21,387 nucleotides of DNA from Rodentolepis nana. Lineage: Eukaryota; Platyhelminthes; Cestoda; Cyclophyllidea; Hymenolepididae. Positions within the stretch are counted from its first letter, which is position 1, and each line of letters starts with the position of its first letter. The notes beneath the pieces were generated by a model. It was not told the origin of the DNA. It saw only the letters and a program-made list of their open reading frames with translations, and ran no database searches. Both the position numbers and the translations under genes were made by a program. Below, piece after piece: positions 1-10,600 of this stretch. The stretch covers positions 1 to 21,387 of the forward strand of contig UZAE01013540.1 in NCBI GenBank assembly GCA_900617975.1, written 5' to 3'.

Positions 1-25
1 ATATATATATATATATATATATATA
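1..25. repeat. (AT)n microsatellite at the window edge
   Basis: Uninterrupted AT dinucleotide repeat that probably continues beyond the window start. No function is visible. Confidence 0.9.
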
Positions 26-1176
26 CGACGACATGTTGTTAAATTGAGCTTAGATAACAATACTGATGATTGGTTAATTATTTTACTTCCCGGTCACGTG
101 GTGTGAATGAGAAATTGACTTCGAGATCTTACTACTCTTCACTTTTTTGCCCAATTTCCCTTCAATTCTAACGATAAGAATTGATGTATTTGAAGTTTTA
201 ATAATGGTTCGGTCTGATCAAAAACTGTTGACTTGTCACCTAAATGACGTCTTCTTATTCTCTACAGCACCACATGCGTCCAAATTGGCTGTATAATCAT
301 GACTTTTTAGCCAATTTTAGTTTAGGCCTAATGAGCTTCACATGCAAGTAAAGGCTTATATCAGATGTCACCCTCAATAATCCTTTGACTGGCTTCACGC
401 GAAATTACCTGGTGCTTTTCAATTATAATTTCTATTCTTTACGTAAAGCCGGTTAAAATCAGTCAGCATGACTGCTTTTCTACCCTCGCGAATTTCGAAT
501 CCTTTTTTATTAACGGTAGTAGAAAATGTAAAGATTGATGCTGTCCAACCCAACATCCACCCATTTCGTTTTATTTTAGCCAATAAAACAATTTTTTCAT
601 GAATTATCGCTCATTTGCGGTAGTCACTTAGTCCTGAGCATATTTAACTAAAAAAAGCTTGTAATCTATCCATATAAATCATTGATTGAGCCACCTACAC
701 AGTGGGTGTATACATTTGATTTCATTAATTTACTATTGTGTCGAAATTTATCCACTTAGTTGAATGAGTTCTATTCGCCTTTTATTTTAAAAAAAAGATA
801 TGTATTTTCCGAGTAAGGAATGCTTTCACGCCAGTTTCCTTTCTCTGATAGTAGGCTTTGCGCATAGTCCTGCAAAACTAGACAATGCACAACATGCAGT
901 AGAATTTAATTGAATTTTATGTTGTAGTTAGGGTCATCAGTTTGTAGGACCTCGACTCTATTGTGCTGAATCATCCCTTTAAGCAACTGCAACACCAGAA
1001 GCTGAATCTAGTTATAGTGATTCAATGCCAAGTGCAATTTATCAAGACCGTTGTGTTAGTGCATGTGGATACAGAAGGGGAGAGATGGGGGGGGCCAATT
1101 AGTATTTGTTTTTAAAATGATTCTATGACCATACTAAAGATTATTAATATGTTCCGTGTTTTTTTCTGTTTCCAAG
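26..1176. other. Non-coding stretch upstream of the first supported coding exon
   Basis: About 1.15 kb with stops in all frames at short intervals and no convincing coding exon. It is either intron following an upstream exon outside the window or 5' flanking sequence. It ends in a pyrimidine-rich tract and AG at 1175-1176. It contains a G8 run at 1087-1094 and a CACGTG hexamer near 95. I see no TATA box or other promoter element that can be defended. Confidence 0.6.
1156..1176 (+). promoter_or_regulatory. Strong 3' splice acceptor before the ATG cluster
   Basis: A pyrimidine-rich stretch of Ts with interspersed C and G ends in TTTCCAAG at 1176. It precedes GATCAT and three in-frame ATGs (1183, 1186, 1189). 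In-frame TAA at 1135 upstream means the frame cannot simply extend as one exon. The site could join a 5' UTR exon, a coding exon ending in phase 0, or a trans-spliced leader. Confidence 0.6.
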
Positions 1177-1645
1177 GATCATATGATGATGCTAGCCCAA
1201 CGAGGCTCCTCGGCAAATAAAAACTCTGAGCAGATGCCCGCGATAATGCGTAACTCCCAAGTGTATACCCGTTCCCACACGACCGGTCCCACTTCAGTAA
1301 ACAGTGGCGATCGAATGACAACCTCCTTTACCGTTGCATTCGGGAGTTCGTCGCCGCGTTCAATCTGTACGAAAGCTAATGAGGCAATTTTGCGTTCACA
1401 GGCTGCTTTCGAAGCACGCCTAGCTAGTTACCTCAATGGTAGACATAGCGGTTGCTTCCTCACTCAATCTTCAGCTTACACCAACTATGCGCTCTACGTT
1501 AAACCTGATCTCTTACCCGAAAACCATCCCATTCGCAGGCATCTCCATGAAGGTCATCACCATGTGAGCACCCCCAGGCGGGCCGCTTCTGCTAATCCAA
1601 CTGTTCATACTGCCGCCATCAAGAAACCGACTCTAATTAGTGGTG
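1177..1645 (+). CDS. MAP7-like gene, first visible coding exon
   Basis: Open in one frame, with Met codons at 1183, 1186 and 1189. It reads MMMLAQRGSSANKN and continues with Ser/Thr-rich sequence containing NSGDRMTTS. A short predicted helix follows (EAILRSQAAFEARLASYL), then a His-rich patch (HEGHHH) and a basic motif TPRRAAS. It ends at a strong donor, GGTG|GTGAGT, leaving one base (phase 1). It does not resemble the vertebrate MAP7 N-terminal helix. Translation probably starts at 1183 unless an upstream coding exon splices in at phase 0. Confidence 0.75.
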
Positions 1646-4600
1646 GTGAGTAGATACGTAATCTCTTCCCTTGACCTTATGCTCTCCTGTAACCATTGCT
1701 TGGTGTAGTTCGTGCACTATTATTATGTATCTCCATTTGTCTTTCTAATTTTTATGCCAGATGCATGCGAATGTGAAGGGAAACGGGGTGAGAGTGTATC
1801 GGTTTATCACGCAAGCAGCATTCACCCCCTTATTACACACATACACACACACACACACAGCACCGCTATATCTACCTGTCGCGCTTTTTTTCATGTTAAA
1901 ATTTTAGTTTGCTAGTGTTTGAGTGTTATAGTTGCCTTGCCTTCTAGCTTGGTTGCTTATTTGTTATTGGGCCCCCTCTCTCCTATTCGTTTTACTCCCT
2001 ACCCTCTTCCCCTAGCTGTTATATGTTTTTCCTCACTTTTCGAAATTCGCTATTTATTTCTTCATTGTCGTAAAGTGGGTGAAAGGGGACTACGAGATGG
2101 AAGTGACACCCGTCAGGCACCACAGGCGAAACATCGCTCAAGGCCAACAGTTCGACTTCCACCACCTGGTAATATTGATAATACAGAGGCAGCAGCAGCA
2201 GCAACAGCTAACTTGCCACAACCAACCCGAAGGGCCGCAAGCTCTCAGCACTTTGCTGAACCTACAATCGCTTTTGCGAGTAAAGTTAAGGGTAAGCTAG
2301 CTAGCTACCTCTTCCATTCGGCGGTGTTGGCCTACTACCGATTTGTTCCGCTTCCTTAACCACCCGCCTTGATGTCAGTCCTCTATGGTTATTTACCGGA
2401 CTTTAACCTCCCCCCCCTTCTCGTAATAGTTTTTACTTATGTTCATTTAACTATTAGCTAACATTAGTAAGTGACTTGAAACGCGTTGCCGTGTTTTTTT
2501 TTGAACGTGTGGAAAGCTACTTTATGCTCTACTAAGTAATATTTCGTCATAACTTATTTACAGGCGCTCTTCCTCCTGAGATTTCACGAAAAATAAGCGG
2601 GGATGTAACTCCACCAAAGCGAAGGCCTGTTCCAGGACGTTCTACTATACCTCGTAAGCTATTGCAACTTTTCCATTTATTCTTACTGAGTCATTCACTT
2701 GCTCTGTTCTTTTTCTACATCTTTGTAATGACGATCATGTCATAGGTAGTTTTGAATGTTGTGTAGGTGTTATATGTGGTCTGATGAGTGGCAAGATTCT
2801 TGCAACGATGTGCCTATAGGTAAAATTGGTGAAACAGTCATTTGGAATTTATTTGCCTGTGATTCGCTACTATTATAAAGGAAGACAGTTTATTGTTCGC
2901 TCTTTTTTTTTATCTTAAAAAGAAGGAACATTCTTCTGATGTACTAAGATTATTAGTTTCAAGTGTCTGTTAAAACTATCCTTTTTTAATTCTCTCATTG
3001 TATTTATATAAATGGTCATTAATTCGTTTTCAATTGTCCTAGACCTGACCACAAATTCTATTTGACACATAAATGGACTTATTTCTTTACGATGTTTGAT
3101 GAAAGCGTTCAATCCTTGCCCTCCTTCATATATCAGATCGAATTTCTTCATACTCTTGATTTGACTGAGTTGAACTTTTTCCTGACTGCTTTTACGAGAT
3201 CTAGATTAATTGTGTTGCTTCATAAAGGACACTTACTATAGCTGGATGAGATGCTCAGTTAAGCTTTCAACCGAACAATCAGTTTCTTGCCAGTACGCTG
3301 GATGTGCATTGGATCTCTGATTTCAGACTTTACAAATTTGTATACAATCAATCGATCGTTGCATACTGCCGACCTAAACATTTATACGAATTTATTTCCT
3401 CTGGTTTAAGTTGCGCGTCTTGAGGGAATACGCAATCCAGTTAACTTATCTAATCCGGTACAGTTGTATCTGGTATTTACAACGAGAGGCCAAGTCATTG
3501 GAAAAGTTTTTTTTCAAAGTTGCGTTCAATGAGAGTCCGTCTATGCATAGTTTGTATTATGTGGAAGGGTGGTTACAGTAGGAGTATGAATCCGCTATAA
3601 TGGCTATTGCTGTGACACATGTGAGCGCATCTGAATAACGTAATTTTAATTTCACGATTGTAATGCCATTTTCTGTGTTGACTTAGACATCTAATTTGGC
3701 TAGTATATAAAGTAAGAAGGCATTTCTTATTTTGGGGGTGTACAGGTAGTATCATGGTGCCTCTCTGGCAAGAGGCAAGAATTTTTCTTCTTTCCTCTAT
3801 TAATTTGAACGTCAATTTCACTGTCTAACGTTACGCCGTTCACTCACCTCTATCGGTCACTTAACTAATTGCTCCGTGTATCTGGCACATATCCATATCG
3901 ATCACACAGTGCACCACACTTATGCTGTGAAACACCGCATCATTTATGTTCCCATATAGCTATTGAATCACACCATAATCTTTTTTTCAATTACCCACTT
4001 TCTCCAACTTGATTGGTGCTTTATCAAGGTCATACCATATCCTGCCACCTTGCTTTCCATGCTTTCTTGTATGGGTGGGCTCAAGGTCGTGTTTGTGCTT
4101 CTTGGGTTTGATGATAGGTATTTCTCACCTTCCAGTAGTACATTGCTTAGATTGTTTACTTTTAATGCTTCCAGAATGTTTAGTATTACCCTCCCTTAAT
4201 TAGTTTGCTGTAAAGGGTATGGAGATTTGAGGCTTTTTTAAGTCTTTTTGGGGCGTTCGTTTTGATATAGTTTATTGCAATTCATCCGTACCATCCCCCG
4301 TGAGACTGCGGTTCAGTTCAAAAATAAGAAGTAAGATTAGTACTAGTTTGGCTTGACTCACATTCTAATATTTCAACTCTTCAATATAGTAGTTGACTTT
4401 TTTGTTAATTAGTTCGCTTTTGAATACCTGCTTATAGGTTCAACCTTTTCCAGTGCCAGCAATTATCTGACTAGTTGGTCTACTTCCTTTCTTCTTCTAA
4501 ATTCTGTTAATCTGCCTTTTTCTGGAATTTTATAGACTTTATTTTACTTACCACTGCCTTGTTAGAAATAATTATAACACTCATTATTTACTTTAAATCA

Positions 4601-7600
4601 TCAGGATAATAAATTTAGCGGTTTATTTCTTGTTTCTGGTCTATTTTAAATAAGTGAGGGTTGGGGGGGGGGGGGGGGTGTAGACTCCCCGGAGGGCAGA
4701 AGCAGAATAGTTGGTTTAACCACCGGATTTAATGCAGTTCTTCAATCCCTTGAATCGCCGGTTTTGGTCAGCCCCTCCTCGATTTCTGGAATATCTAAAA
4801 CACCCCCTCTTAATCTCCATTGTACTGATTTCTTTCGGAGTATTTATTTCAAATGGCATGCGTTTTGATAGTTATCATTAGCCCTTTGACTGACTTCGGG
4901 CTTCACAGAGGGAAGGAACGTCAAAGTAACAGAAAGTCGATTGGTGGGGAACAGAAGAGTGGTTTACAGTTGTAAAAGAGACAGACACACAGAGGCAGAG
5001 AAAATTTAAAATGATTACTGTGGAAGTGGTAGAATATGGCATACAGTGGGGTGATGGTAGCTTGAAGTGAGAAGTCAACTGCCGGTTAATAGACTGCTTT
5101 TTGTCGTATGAGTATACGTTGCCCAGGGTGTACCACGTGGAGGTAAGTCTATCGCACACCCCATTTCTTTCGAAGTGGATGCTTGTTTCGTTCGTCATTT
5201 AGTCAGTTTCTAATTTTGTCCCCCTTGAAGTCCTCAAATTTAATTCGAGTGAGGAAACAAAACAAGTTTGGGGTTAATTTTATTTTTGGGTATCTAACTC
5301 CTTTATCATAGTACTTAGAAAACTTAATCACATCAGTGAATAACTTCGGCTTTCTAACACCGCGCTGATTTTTTTGCACTAATTCGCCTAAACGATCTGT
5401 CATCGTTTTGGGCCCTAGATAATGTTACTTTCTTATCGTGCTTTGATACATACTTCGTATAACCTCATAGTGCTGCATAGACTGACTCATTTAAATGCAA
5501 AAAGATAGTAAATTTTCTAATGCTTAAATGCCTAACACTTCCCTAAGCAGTATAATTCGAAATTATTTGGTTTTTTTTAATTTGTTTATGGAGCCAATAT
5601 CCAAGGTGTTCCTTTTAGTTGCCACTTAATAATAGTCAAATGATTTCAATTTCTCCTTGATTTGCACCTAGTGCTTTGCGACATTTAGCAGTTTTCGTGA
5701 CTATTAACTCTCGATATTTTAGCACCCCTCTACCGGACAATAATTTTTCCATAATTGATGAACGCCTTGCGTTTGTTTTAAATGGTCTCAAGGAGACATT
5801 TGCGCGTCTCATCGGAGATTAAGGGGGGCTTTGGGCTGTTTTCATCTCTCAACTAATTTCGTGGAGATATGTCGGCCCCCATTTCATTTTTTTCTTTCTA
5901 TTTAGTACAAACTTTTAACGGGCCACCGTTTTCTAAAGCCGAGACAAAAGGTAATACTAGAGCAGTAGTCCATAGTTTAGTTTTCAAGTAATCTACACGC
6001 TGACTATTATTGTAGTAGTGAATCCAAATGGCCCTTATGGAACTATTTCCCGCACTTCAGGTTCATATTTAACTCACCTTATAGTGTTACCGCTTTTGTT
6101 AGTTAGCTCAAGTAATTTGGCATTCTGTTGTTTAAAATGGTAGTACTCGTTAAACTGCCTCTACACCCCAATGAAACACTTTCCAAATTGAAGGCAAACG
6201 GTAAGGTCAGCTAGTAGTTCAGCCTAACTCCCATTGCCATTGTTAATTCTCCTTCAACATGAGACTTGGAGGTACTTTAGCTGTCTATACCATTTTTTTA
6301 TTCTTGCATTTACTATCGTGTAACAACTATAGTGCTATTACTCCAATTTGTCCATTGTGCGTATTTTACAGAGATTCCTACCTAATTTTCCTTATTTGGT
6401 GCAGTTTCTGTTATATCTGAAGTGGAACCACATGGGAGGTCAGCAGGTAAACGCCAAACTGAAATTGGTAAGTTTGAGTAAAAATTCTTAAGTTGAAGAT
6501 GGGGGGGGGGAAGCCATGCTGATGGTAAAATCCAGTTTTTTTAGGGTGTTTAATATCTACCTAAAGGGTTCCAAAATTAATGCTTTATTCCGTTGCGGTG
6601 ATTGTAGCAAATGCCTTTCCTCCACCTCCAGTGGTTATTCACAGTTTCATTAATGTTCGATGTCGCTATTTCACTTTCACTTTATCCTCATCGATTAAAA
6701 GAACGGGAAGGGGGGGGGGATGGCGTTACCTTTCTTCCCATTAAGCACCTTACATGCTCCTTTCATGTCAGAATTGCGGTAGCTAAAATTTCTTTCTCAT
6801 CAGGTCAGGTGGGTGCCATCCTTCCACTCGAACTTGAAATTAACTGCTTGTTGAAGCTCAATTGCTTCTTGCGTTTCTAACACTTAACTAGTACTTGCTG
6901 GGTCCTTAAGCTCCGTTTTCTTGTCTAAATTGATTTCGAGTTAAGGATGCACACATGTATATTGCGACTTCGTCTTAATCCTCATTAATTCAGCAATAAT
7001 TGTTTTATCAGGGCTATAAATCAGTTTAATTTGGATTCTCATTGTGTTTATCGCAATCTTCCGGGCGTTAATTTATCGAGTGTAGATCTTCTTTCCCGTG
7101 AACATGACTAAGCATTTAATTTATAGTTCTGCTTAGCCTGTGAATACCTGAATGCGCTAGAGTTTGTGATTCCTTAACTCCCATTTTTACATCAGTTAAT
7201 GCGTTCACCTTTTCTTGACAACGTAAATGCATTAATGTTTTCCTTGCAGGCGGGCGGTGCAACAGTTATGCTGCTCCCACCACTGCGTGGACAAATCGTC
7301 AGAGGGCAAATTCTCAGGATCGGAAAACATCAGCACCTTCAGCTGCAGGAAGTGATAATCGAATGACAACCTCTGTTATTCTTCCACGTCGAAAGCCCAC
7401 TATGCCAGCTTCCACGATGAAGCCAACGCGAGGTGAAGGAGATGAGGCACGGGGTCGTGCCAAATTAAAAGAACAAATGAAGCAAAGCACTACACCTGTC
7501 CAACCACCGCAGCATAAGACCCAACCTCCTCGGACTGCTCCATTGAAAGCAATTCCGGCTAAAAAGACCGCTGCCAATAAATCTTCGAATGAACCAATCA

Positions 7601-10600
7601 AGCCTAATACCTCAGAATGTCTTGCTCCGACCAATGTGAAATCAAAACCTATTGCACCTCGGAAAGCCAATGATTTTGGTATTTCAATCTTATTAAAGAA
7701 AAATTATCTACAAAATAAGCTCGTTCTACGGATTAGCCTCCTACTTTATGTACTTCCGACAGAGCTTTTTATAGTTGTCATTTTCAATGACCATTGGTCT
7801 AAAGGGCTGTGCTCCATTTGAAGATGAATTATCCATAGCTTCCAAAGTGTGAACTCTTGATAAGGTGGCCAGTTCCTATCATCACGCATGGTTCAAAAAC
7901 ACTCATAAAACTGTTAGATCGTTTTAGACAGGAATTAAGTGAATCTGGTTGGTTAACAACCTTTTTGTATCCGATGGAAACATGAGTTTGGATAGGCAAT
8001 GATGTGCAGAATCTCATACTCATACTGGTTTTTGGTGACTTTGTTAAATTCAGTACTTTTACTTGCTGTTATTAGCAGTTTTAACTTCCAGATCCAATTA
8101 TGGAAGCATTTGCCAACCGTCTTCTTAACTCCACTGGAATAACATTCTGGGTAATGTATTTTCATTGTCTGACTTTTCAAGCCAATTAGAGGAAATGGTA
8201 CAAACTTGGGTAGAACTAAATGCCAAGGCGGAAGTATTACCCTTAATACGAGATGAATATTTTGTTAAATATTTTCCATTGGACTGAACGTTTTTTTCTT
8301 AAAGTTGGCCCATTGGCGTATGTCACTGTCTTAATTAAAGTTTTTTTGCTTATTTGCCTGGCTTTGCGTTCTTCCTCATCTCTGTCTTCAATATGGATAT
8401 CGTACATTGTATATCTTCAAGCAAGAAGTTCTGAAGTCTTCCAAAAGAGCGTCATTGTCCTTCTTCCTTTTTGTGCATCGATCTCATCTTTTATGACACT
8501 CGGCAGATGTGCGCGCTATCCTTTTAATTCTGGTTCTTGTGCTGTTGAACTTTGATATTTTTTACATATTTGTAAAATGTGTGATTACGTTAACTCATTC
8601 TCTTAAGTTTTAACATCACCAGCGATGAGTATTCGCATGCGAATCCTATGGTAACAATCATGTGAATTTGTCATTGGTAAAAGTGTCATTGTTGCTGTGA
8701 GATGCATATGTTTCCTTCCGCTTTTATTGCTCTTCCAATCACGTGAGAGCAAAGTATACCACATGCCTTGCAATCTGGGTGCTTTTACATTCTCCTTATT
8801 GCATTTAAAGACTTCATTCCAATTCGTTTATTGGTACCCAAGAAGCTATTAATATTGCTTCACATCGTCCGCTGTGTTGTATTATTCCGTCTTTATTACT
8901 GTTATAGTCAGTGAATTGAGTGGCATTTTAAAGCTGCGTTTTGTTGGAATAATTGTATGCTTCATGTAACAAATCAATAATGTCTTCAATCGATTGGCTT
9001 TATTCTGAGTTAGTCGTGCTGTAAACCACATCGCTGGCTTATCCATTGTTATTAGGGCTTCATTGTTGTCATTATTTATTCGATCATTGTAAGAATGTCT
9101 TAGTTAAGTATGTTGGCAGTAAAACTAAACCCGTATTGGTGATTAGATTTGAGTTTCACCAATCCGATTGTTCCAAGTTTATTCTTCTAAGTGTGTTCTT
9201 GATAATTTTCTAAAATCTTTACTTCTAGTGCAACAGTTGAGGTAAATTTAGGTATTAAAAAGCGTGACTTACCTGATGAATTCGGAATTCAAATAGTAAA
9301 AAAGGTGTTTGCTTGCATATCCCGTGTTTTTTTACCGTCCTCTTCTTTTACTCCGCGTAGTTGGGCTAATCCGTTGTTCCTGTTGTCCAACTGCTTTTTT
9401 TCTATGTTTAAAATGAAAATTTCTTGATTTATTTTAAGTACTGGTACAACGCATAATTGAATAAATGCTTCAAATATGGCGTGTTCTCGCTTTACTTAAT
9501 TAATTAATTTGCTTAATTAATTCGATTAAATATCTACTACTTTTCCTTAGGTGTACATGCCTCATATCTTATTGTGTTATCGAGTTTTGTTATTTTTAAC
9601 CAAGTAAACCCTTTTTTCAATTTTCCGTTGAAGCTAAAATCCGTTAACAGGAGGTGTAATAGATGATCAGGTTGAGGGGGGATCGAAGAGCCTGACATCC
9701 TCTTATTTTCGAATTTGAGTTGTACACTGTCTGCCAGATGGGTAGCTCACGTTTCAGAGTTCATTGTTCATCGCTTTGGTTGTGGCGAACTCGTGTCCGC
9801 ATAATGTTCCGTGTTTATAGTCCGATGTGGCCAATGATTGTGATGGCGAGGTGATCTCGCTTGACATTCGACAATTGGCAGAGATGAGATAACTAAAAAT
9901 TAAGTGTTGGTTTTTATTGTTATCGATTTTGACCATGAAAGTAAGTCAGCAAAACTTCAACGAGTTTTTCATACGACAATTTCAGGTAAATCACTTATCA
10001 CATACCGATTGTTAATATTGGACATGAAGGGAAAAATAATTAATATAGTATTTTTACAAAAATAATTGTTTCTCCCATTAGTGTATTTTTTCCTTTTTAT
10101 TGAAAGTCTCTTTTCCTATTATGCGTCTAGCTGGAGTTATACGCACTTGCTATATGAAACTCCTTAATTACGCTTGTAAAATGTATTTCTGCCTTAGAAA
10201 TCGTATTTCCCCAATTATGTGAGGGAGTTTAGTAATATACTCCCCAATAAACCCTTATTTTGAAAAATGTGCATCAAAAGGAAAGCGACGTCATCGCTAG
10301 TTTAACTGTGTGTGGCCTTGAGATATGGCTAGGTGCCATTGATTTCTGTTGTTCCCCAGATCCCGAGGGTAGAATATCTGTAAATTTTGCTTACAATGGG
10401 GGCAATATTTGGCTGATTGATTAAATAATAATGAGCAGTATTTGGAGATATTTCCACTGTGAGAGATGAGCATGGGAATGCGCTAATCGATATTCCAGTT
10501 GTCGTGGCATGTAGTATGTGATCATTGCTCAGTTACCCCGACAGTACTCGATTTTGTTTTCTAACAGCGGCATTATAAACAATACTAATGGGATGTTTGT

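Larger units (their letters stand above)
2654..5905 (+). other. Large intron (about 3.25 kb)
   Basis: Begins GTAAGC and ends in a long T-rich tract with TTTAG. It holds a G16 run at 4663-4678 and a full antisense SINE-like element at 4842-5162. ORFs on both strands here are short and show no family similarity I recognise, so I see no other gene. Confidence 0.65.
6468..7249 (+). other. Intron (782 bp)
   Basis: GTAAGT to TTTTCCTTGCAG. It contains G10 runs at 6501-6510 and 6710-6719. An 89-codon plus-strand ORF at 6611-6880 crosses the second G run and lacks matching splice signals, so I do not call it coding. Confidence 0.65.

Noticed and set aside
5203..5403. 66-codon minus-strand ORF beside SINE copy 1 (could be a transposon remnant)
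   Set aside because: No recognisable transposase or reverse transcriptase motif, and it lies outside the target-site duplication of the SINE.
6611..6880. 89-codon plus-strand ORF in the intron before 7250
   Set aside because: Runs through a G10 tract and lacks a donor before its stop. An acceptor-like site near 6804 has no partner.
7314..7670. 118-codon minus-strand ORF over the basic exon
   Set aside because: It is the reverse shadow of the 7250-7678 coding exon, whose frame, splice sites and phase all agree with neighbours.
8253..8555. 100-codon hydrophobic plus-strand ORF
   Set aside because: AT-rich frame with Phe/Leu/Ile codons expected by chance; no domain, no matching splice sites or phase.
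9651..9718. Phase-1-compatible open segment (GGVIDDQVEGGSKSLTSS) after a possible acceptor, ending in TGA
   Set aside because: The acceptor has its pyrimidine tract well upstream, no phase-correct donor exists and no poly(A) signal follows. An alternative last exon is possible but unsupported.
9944..9979. 36-nt phase-1 segment ending at CAG|GTAAAT
   Set aside because: The acceptor lacks a pyrimidine tract and itself overlaps a GTAAGT motif; short open segments like this are expected by chance in a 3.4-kb intron.
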